From: Deltaproteobacteria bacterium
Lineage (GTDB): Bacteria > Desulfobacterota > DSM-4660 > Desulfatiglandales > Desulfatiglandaceae
Assembly (NCBI GenBank): GCA_019307645.1
Contig: JAFDJF010000127.1
Coordinates: forward strand, 1 to 11,023
Direction: 5' to 3'
DNA length: 11,023 nt
In this document: one piece after another, positions 7,038-11,023 of the stretch
Position numbering within the stretch: the stretch's first letter is position 1
How the letters are laid out: each line of letters opens with the position of its first letter
Program-made: the position numbers and the translations under genes
Notes under the pieces: model-generated
Told to the model about the DNA's origin: nothing
The model's database searches: none
Seen by the model: the letters and a program-made list of their open reading frames with translations, nothing else

Positions 7038-9032
7038 ATGAGTCTTCTCACCGTTGTAAAAGTATCCCTTTCCTTTACCGGAAAGCAGATTTTCAGTGAG
7101 ATCGGGTTTCAAGTGGATCCGCAAGACCGAATCGGTTTGGTGGGTCCGAACGGATCCGGGAAAACCACCCTGCTGAAACTGATCATGGGGGAGGTCCATC
7201 CGGACAGCGGGGAAGTCCGGGTAGCAAAAGGGACCAGGGTCGGCTATCTGCCCCAGGATGTTCAAGAGACCCTGTCCGGGCCACTCCTGCAATCGGTTGT
7301 TGGCTCAGCTCCGGGACGGGTGCAAACGGAAAATGAGCTTAGCCGGGCGGAAAAATCCTTGGAAGACGTGTCTTTCGAACAGGAACAAACCAGACTGGCC
7401 GAAGATCTCGCGGAAATCCACCAGGACATAACCCGGCTTGAACTGGAATTTCCGCGTCACGCGGCAGAAAAAATATTGCTGGGTCTTGGCTTTGAAACGT
7501 CTGATTTTATGCGGCAGGTTTCTTCTTTGAGCGGCGGCTGGAAGATGAGGGCAGCCCTTGCAAGCCTTCTTTTTCAAAAACCTGACCTGCTTCTTTTGGA
7601 TGAGCCGACCAATCATCTGGACATTCCTTCCATACGCTGGCTTGAGCAGTTTCTGCAGGACTTTGGGGGCGCAATGATCCTCGTGTCCCATGACAGGGAG
7701 TTTCTTAATCGGCAGGTCAGGCGCACTTTCAGCTTTGAACCGCAAGGCATGAGATTCTACAGCGGTAATTACGATTCCTACCTGAAGGCCCGCGAGGAAG
7801 AGCGAAAATCCCTGGAGGCCAGGGCCAGAAGACAGGAGCAGCGGGTCAAAGAAGCCGAAAAATTCATTGAAAGATTCCGATCCAAGGCCAGCAAGGCAAG
7901 ACAGGCACAGAGCAAAATCAAATTGCTCAAAAAAATGGAGCTCATAAAGACCCACCGCAGAGAAAAGGAGACCCGATTTTCCTTCCCCGACGTACCTCGA
8001 AGCGGAAGGGTTGTCGTGTCGATAAAAGACGTCTCAAAAGGTTTCGATGAAAAGCTTTTATATGAGGGCCTCAGCCTGACGGTGTTACGGGGAGAAAGAA
8101 TTGCGATTATCGGGCCAAACGGCTGTGGCAAGACCACCCTGCTCAGGATAGTGGCCGGTGAAATCGAGCCGGATAAGGGACAGGTTTCACTTGGGCACGG
8201 TGTGGGCATGGGCTATTTTGCGCAGCATCACTCGGAAATGCTTGCCCCAAAAAAAACCGTGCTTCAAGAAGTATACAGCGTGGTCCCGGATGAAACCGTC
8301 GGATTCGTAAGAGGGGTCTGCGGTGCGTTTCTCTTTTCGGGCCAGGACGTGGACAAGGTTATCGATGTGCTCTCCGGAGGTGAAAGGGCTCGCGTCTCAC
8401 TGGCCAAGCTCCTTGTCAAACCCGGGAATCTCATGGTAATGGACGAACCGACCAATCATCTGGATATTTCATCATCCGAGGCTTTGATAAATGCACTTGC
8501 AGAATACAGCGGAACACTGCTGTTTGTCTCTCATAACCAGTCATTTATAAACAGCCTGGCCACAAAGGTCTGGGATATCAACGGGAAAGAGGTCATAGAG
8601 TACCCGGGAAACCTTGAGGAATATTATTCCCATGCATCCGGTACGGAAGCGGAATGGACAGACGGCTCTGGCCGGCGGAACATTTATGGTGAAGACGTTT
8701 CAAAGAAGACATCCGTCAAAAAGGGCCTGGATCGAAAAGGGGAAAAAAGAAAAAGGGCGGAAGAGCGGCAGAAGATCTATGTCACACTGAAACCGATCCT
8801 GTCAGAAATAGGAAGACTGGAGAAGCAAATCGCTGAACTTGAAGAAAGGCTGGGAGAGCTGGAAAAAACACTTGCAGAGCCTGATCTTTTCAGCGATAAG
8901 AGCAGGAGTGTCCCCCTCCTGAATGAATACAAGGTCGTAAGGAAAGAACTGGACGACCTGCTGTTGAAATGGGAACAGAGTCAGGACAAACTGGAGACAA
9001 CAAAAAGGAAACTGGGGATTAGTGATCAGTGA
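7038..9032 (+). CDS. ABC-F family ATPase, YheS/Uup-like ribosome-associated protein
   Basis: ABC-F proteins are soluble twin-ATPase factors without membrane domains; characterised members bind the ribosomal E site and act on stalled ribosomes or antibiotic resistance. The 664-residue chain has Walker A GPNGSGKT 36-43, LSGGW at 164, DEPTNHLD from 188 and an H-loop His at 218. The interdomain helical linker has the segment FIERFRSKASKARQAQSK (276-293), like the tRNA-contacting linker of YheS. Domain 2 has GPNGCGKT from 359, LSGGE at 445, DEPTNHLD from 469 and SHNQSF in place of the usual SHDR-type H-loop; the His is kept. From about 595 a charged, leucine-spaced region looks like a C-terminal coiled coil, as in Uup. 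No resistance role can be assigned. The start is the ATG at 7038, just before the first beta strand of domain 1; its ribosome site is poor. The stop lies inside a heptamer repeat array. Confidence 0.95.
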   Translation: MSLLTVVKVSLSFTGKQIFSEIGFQVDPQDRIGLVGPNGSGKTTLLKLIMGEVHPDSGEVRVAKGTRVGYLPQDVQETLSGPLLQSVVGSAPGRVQTENELSRAEKSLEDVSFEQEQTRLAEDLAEIHQDITRLELEFPRHAAEKILLGLGFETSDFMRQVSSLSGGWKMRAALASLLFQKPDLLLLDEPTNHLDIPSIRWLEQFLQDFGGAMILVSHDREFLNRQVRRTFSFEPQGMRFYSGNYDSYLKAREEERKSLEARARRQEQRVKEAEKFIERFRSKASKARQAQSKIKLLKKMELIKTHRREKETRFSFPDVPRSGRVVVSIKDVSKGFDEKLLYEGLSLTVLRGERIAIIGPNGCGKTTLLRIVAGEIEPDKGQVSLGHGVGMGYFAQHHSEMLAPKKTVLQEVYSVVPDETVGFVRGVCGAFLFSGQDVDKVIDVLSGGERARVSLAKLLVKPGNLMVMDEPTNHLDISSSEALINALAEYSGTLLFVSHNQSFINSLATKVWDINGKEVIEYPGNLEEYYSHASGTEAEWTDGSGRRNIYGEDVSKKTSVKKGLDRKGEKRKRAEERQKIYVTLKPILSEIGRLEKQIAELEERLGELEKTLAEPDLFSDKSRSVPLLNEYKVVRKELDDLLLKWEQSQDKLETTKRKLGISDQ

Positions 9033-9041
9033 ACAGTAATC
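9021..9041. repeat. Heptamer array spanning the ABC-F stop codon
   Basis: Three imperfect 7-bp units run in tandem: AGTGATC, AGTGAAC and AGTAATC. The second contains the TGA stop at 9030-9032, so the last residues of the ABC-F protein (SDQ) are encoded by the repeat. The C-terminus may have been set by repeat expansion. Confidence 0.6.
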
Positions 9042-9057
9042 AGAGAAAGGGATTAAG

Positions 9058-9089
9058 CTTCCCAGCATCCCAGCTTTCCAGCTTTCTTA
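9058..9089. repeat. Octamer tandem repeat after the ABC-F gene
   Basis: Units CTTCCCAG, CATCCCAG and CTTTCCAG follow one another, with a decayed fourth, CTTTCTTA. The consensus is roughly CWTYCCAG. It is non-coding and lies 17 bp past the heptamer array. Confidence 0.65.
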
Positions 9090-9097
9090 CAACCAGT

Positions 9098-9116
9098 AAA
9101 ACGGGTACGTTTTTTT
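9098..9116 (+). terminator. Weak candidate intrinsic terminator after the ABC-F gene
   Basis: AAAACG (9098-9103) and CGTTTT (9108-9113) form a 6-bp stem with loop GGTA, and the T run continues to 9116. Only two G-C pairs support the stem, so it may end transcription poorly. It argues against a TTG start at 9115 for the next gene. Confidence 0.35.
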
Positions 9117-9138
9117 GAATTTCGGAGATATGGACAAG

Positions 9139-9474
9139 ATGGAAATAAAAGAGGCACACAAGAAGCTTTTGAAAAGCCTGGGTCTCAAAGAGGAAGATTT
9201 TGAGATTTTTGACGGTAAATATGTCCATTATGAGTACGACGCGGAAAAGGGTGTTCGAATCTACGATCCCTACTATGCAACTTCTTACAATGAATATATC
9301 GATGTTGACGGCTGGAGTTCCTGGAGTATGGAAAACGATACCTTTATGAGCGACATCCTGAGGGGGGCACAGAAAGAAACACAACGAAGGGAGGCCCTCA
9401 GCCCCAAACCTGATCAACAAGAAATTGCCGAGGCCCTCCAAAAGAAATTCGGGGGAAAAGACGAGGACGATTAA
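9139..9474 (+). CDS. Small acidic protein of unknown function
   Basis: I do not recognise the family. The 111-residue product has no signal peptide or membrane segment and should be cytoplasmic. It starts with an amphipathic helix-like stretch (MEIKEAHKKLLKSLGL), continues with a Tyr/Asp-rich middle (YVHYEYDAEKGVRIYDPYY, then a WSSWS segment) that looks like beta strands, and ends in a charged tail with DEDD just before the stop. The Tyr- and Trp-rich core and coding-like sequence favour a real gene. The start was chosen because GGAG (9124-9127) lies 11 bases before the ATG at 9139. The in-frame ATG at 9130 is only two bases from GGAG, and the TTG at 9115 overlaps a terminator-like T run. It follows the ABC-F gene by 106 bp on the same strand; co-transcription is possible but not shown. 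A palindromic repeat begins 12 bases after its stop. Confidence 0.72.
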   Translation: MEIKEAHKKLLKSLGLKEEDFEIFDGKYVHYEYDAEKGVRIYDPYYATSYNEYIDVDGWSSWSMENDTFMSDILRGAQKETQRREALSPKPDQQEIAEALQKKFGGKDEDD

Positions 9475-9486
9475 TACTGACGATTC

Positions 9487-9602
9487 CGTAAAAAGTCCGA
9501 AATCGTCATGCCGGACTTGATCCGGCATCCAGAACATATTGATATAACTGGATTCCGGCCTCCGCCGGAATGACGAAGGAGGGTGTTTCCCGACTTTTTA
9601 CG
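9487..9602. repeat. 116-bp palindromic intergenic repeat, MITE-like
   Basis: Ends CGTAAAAAGTC (9487-9497) and GACTTTTTACG (9592-9602) are perfect 11-bp inverted repeats. Inside, CGTCATGCCGG (9504-9514) pairs with CCGGAATGACG (9565-9575), and CCGGCATCCAG (9522-9532) pairs with CTGGATTCCGG (9548-9558), each at 10 of 11. Smaller hairpins GCCGG/CCGGC and TTCCGG/CCGGAA sit within the arms. Near-identical 15-bp stretches (9470-9484 and 9608-9622, 13 of 15, sharing AATACTGA) flank it and may be a decayed target duplication. The design resembles dispersed palindromic repeats I recall from many proteobacteria. It fills the gap between convergent genes, where it could act as a two-way terminator. Confidence 0.75.
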
Positions 9603-9629
9603 AGACCATCAATACTGATGATGTCCTCT

Positions 9630-10034
9630 CTACTTTGGTTCAGCAACAATGTCGCACACCTTCTCGTTTGCAGCTTGAAGCCTTTTGACAAGTGATTTGA
9701 TGAGATATTTAATACGCGGAGAGACTGCCTCGTAATCATGAATTAGACGTTGGTTGTCCAGGAGCCCCACCCGAACGGGGCCATCCGCTGCCACAGCAGA
9801 TACGCTTCGGATCCCTTCGGCAGTGTCCAGGAAAGCCATCTCTCCAAGAACGGTGCCCTCTTCCAGATTGGCCAGGGTCACCTGTCCGCGGGAGATCCTT
9901 TTTTTGATTTTTACGTTTCCTTCCAGGATGACATACACACAGTCGTTTTTAATCCCTTCCTGGATAATAACCGCTGCATCGGGAAAGGTCTCTTCTTTAA
10001 CAACATAGGAATAAACTATTTGATCTATGGCCAT
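9630..10034 (-). CDS. Single-domain cyclic nucleotide-binding (CRP-like sensor) protein
   Basis: The 134-residue product is essentially one CNB beta-roll domain (about 10-95) plus a C-terminal helix (about 102-125). The phosphate-binding cassette is clear: GEMAFLD (64-70) followed by R76-S77, the Gly-Glu and Arg-Ser pairs that contact the cyclic phosphate in CRP. Ligand binding is thus plausible, though the ligand (cAMP, cGMP or other) cannot be told. There is no helix-turn-helix, so it is not a CRP-type transcription factor by itself; it may act through a partner. The ATG at 10034 has a good ribosome site, AAGGA (10044-10048) nine bases upstream. It lies 49 bp downstream of the CNB-PilZ gene on the same strand, so the two are probably one operon. 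Both share the same fold and the GEMAFL cassette and may derive from a duplication. Confidence 0.9.
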   Translation of the reverse strand: MAIDQIVYSYVVKEETFPDAAVIIQEGIKNDCVYVILEGNVKIKKRISRGQVTLANLEEGTVLGEMAFLDTAEGIRSVSAVAADGPVRVGLLDNQRLIHDYEAVSPRIKYLIKSLVKRLQAANEKVCDIVAEPK

Positions 10035-10084
10035 ATCTCAAAATCCTTCTCTGCCCCGGATTTCTACTGATTGTGAATTGCCGG

Positions 10085-10855
10085 TTACGGCATCAGAAAA
10101 AATCCCAGGTCTTTCTGTGTCCCTTCTCTCATGTCCGTAAATACCATGCCCAGCGACAGCATCCCGGCAAGCCGGACTTTTCTAGAGGACATAACCTTTG
10201 CAGTGAGATGCACATCTTTGCCGCCCGGCAGTGCCAGATCTATGTGAAATTCGTCACCCGGATCATAAGAAAATTTGGCCGCTGTTTTTTCTCTGATTTC
10301 CACATTAACACCCGAAAGACTGATATTCTTGACAATACCATTCAAGCAGAGCCTTGAGGAAGACCCAACAGGTCGATAGGTGCATGGCAAATCCACTTCC
10401 TTTCGGTAATGACGCCTTCCGGAATTCTGTTGTTTGCCAGAGGTTTTTTCTTCCTCCTTGCGCGAAGTCATCTGGGCGATAAGCCGGTTCATTCGGATGA
10501 GACGGTTCAATGCTTCATCCGTAATGTGTTTGATAATAGGAGGCATATTGTCATATTCCTGTGAAAGCAAATCAGGATGCCACACCTCCAGTTCAGAATC
10601 CTGTTCGGCCTTTGCCGATGCAGACCGGACCTCAGTATCTTTGCTCAGAAATGCCATTTCACCAAAAATTTCCCCGGGGCCAAGAAGGGCCAGGGCTATT
10701 TCCTTGTCCCCTGAATGGGTAAAAATCTGGACTTTGCCCGTGATGATCTTGTAGATAGAGATCCCATAGTCACCTTCTTTGATGATCAGTTCCCCTTTCC
10801 TGTACTTGAGCTTGACAATGGGGGGGGGCTTCCTGCTACCTTTCTTCATGACCAT
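10085..10855 (-). CDS. CNB-PilZ fusion: cyclic nucleotide-binding domain plus c-di-GMP-binding PilZ domain
   Basis: The 256-residue protein has an N-terminal CNB domain (about 13-100) with cassette GEMAFLS (65-71) and R77-S78, then helices to about 130, a charged linker (about 131-146) and a C-terminal PilZ domain (about 147-256). The PilZ c-di-GMP signature is present: RRHYR (147-151, the RxxxR motif) and N177-x-S179-x-x-G182 (the D/NxSxxG motif). It could sense a cyclic mononucleotide and c-di-GMP in one chain; what it controls (motility, surface or biofilm traits are usual for PilZ) is unknown. No DNA-binding or enzyme domain and no membrane segment is visible. The ATG at 10855 has GGAG (10864-10867) eight bases upstream; a second ATG two codons in is less well placed. 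It is the first gene of a probable two-gene unit. Codons 10-12 lie in a run of nine C. Confidence 0.92.
   Translation of the reverse strand: MVMKKGSRKPPPIVKLKYRKGELIIKEGDYGISIYKIITGKVQIFTHSGDKEIALALLGPGEIFGEMAFLSKDTEVRSASAKAEQDSELEVWHPDLLSQEYDNMPPIIKHITDEALNRLIRMNRLIAQMTSRKEEEKTSGKQQNSGRRHYRKEVDLPCTYRPVGSSSRLCLNGIVKNISLSGVNVEIREKTAAKFSYDPGDEFHIDLALPGGKDVHLTAKVMSSRKVRLAGMLSLGMVFTDMREGTQKDLGFFLMP
10820..10828 (-). repeat. Nine-base poly-C (coding strand) tract in the CNB-PilZ gene
   Basis: The plus strand shows nine consecutive G, read as CCC CCC CCC (P10-P12) on the coding strand, right after the start of the CNB-PilZ gene. Gain or loss of one base would shift the frame before the CNB domain. 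It may be a contingency-type slippage tract or simply an error-prone spot in sequencing. Confidence 0.9.
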
Positions 10856-11023
10856 GTGAGTCGCTCCAAGGGCGTTACTGATAAAAAATCAAGATATTTT
10901 TCTTATATCTTATTTCGTCCATTTGCCGCCATAACTTGAGCTTTCAGAGATCACTGAGTTAGCCTTTTTTAGCGGCGTTAGTGACCGCTCATTGCCGTTA
11001 ACGGTTCCTGTTTTCTCGCGAAT
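10856..11023. promoter_or_regulatory. Upstream region of the CNB-PilZ gene, with inverted repeats
   Basis: No gene is visible in these 168 bases. AAGATAT (10891-10897) and ATATCTT (10905-10911) form a 7-bp inverted repeat with a 7-base spacer, about 36 bases before the ATG, which could be an operator or overlap an AT-rich -10 region. CCGTTAACGG (10995-11004) is a perfect 10-bp palindrome, and AGCGG/CCGCT (10971-10989) a small hairpin without a T tail. No convincing -35/-10 pair was found. Confidence 0.3.

Noticed and set aside
6861..7292. A 143-codon minus-strand frame upstream of and overlapping the ABC-F gene
   Set aside because: About 250 bases overlap the ABC-F ATPase core, the other end runs into the MITE-like element, and the product shows no family features. 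I could not exclude a decayed coding remnant in 6910-7020.
9115..9138. TTG start at 9115 or ATG at 9130 for the small acidic protein
   Set aside because: The TTG overlaps a T run of a terminator-like hairpin and the ATG at 9130 is too close to GGAG; the ATG at 9139 has a more usable spacing. The choice remains tentative.
9040..9537. A 165-codon minus-strand frame starting in the palindromic repeat
   Set aside because: Its beginning (MPDQVRHDD) is simply the translation of the repeat and its end that of the octamer array; the middle is antisense to the small acidic gene.
9630..10855. CRP/FNR-type transcription regulators
   Set aside because: Both proteins have the CNB domain but neither has a helix-turn-helix; one ends after a short helix and the other continues into PilZ.

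Overview
The window looks like a chromosomal housekeeping segment of a Gram-negative bacterium, most likely a deltaproteobacterium (Desulfobacterota, Desulfobacterales-like). This is inferred from the fused double-length UvrA, the coding style, the CNB/PilZ signalling proteins and the small palindromic intergenic repeats. It rests on memory of such genomes, not on a search. I see no phage genes, full IS transposase, CRISPR array, rRNA or tRNA.

Left half (2-6443): a tandem-fused UvrA, cut at its 5' end by the window edge, runs rightward. It carries two complete UvrA-type units in one chain. A DEAD-box RNA helicase of the RhlB type converges on it, with only 28 bp between the stop codons. Upstream of the helicase are an open, very basic in-frame extension or leader, an AT-rich promoter-like stretch and a 158-bp MITE-like element with imperfect terminal inverted repeats and a 6-bp direct flank (TAACTA).

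Middle (6880-9474): a rightward ABC-F ATPase with a YheS-like linker and a long C-terminal coiled coil is followed by a small acidic protein of unknown function. Short 7- and 8-bp tandem repeats lie before and after the ABC-F gene; one of them contains its stop codon. A 116-bp palindromic repeat fills the convergent gap to the next genes.

Right part (9630-10855): a leftward two-gene unit. The first gene encodes a CNB (CRP-like sensor) domain fused to a PilZ (c-di-GMP-binding) domain. The second, 49 bp downstream, encodes a lone CNB domain. Neither has a DNA-binding domain, so they look like post-translational signalling parts. The CNB-PilZ gene has a run of nine C near its 5' end, a possible slippage site.

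Shared themes are nucleic-acid maintenance (UvrA, RNA helicase), ribosome rescue or translation (ABC-F) and second-messenger sensing. Apart from the right-hand pair I see no operon linking them. The two points most worth following are the unequal domain content of the two UvrA units and the CNB / CNB-PilZ pair.
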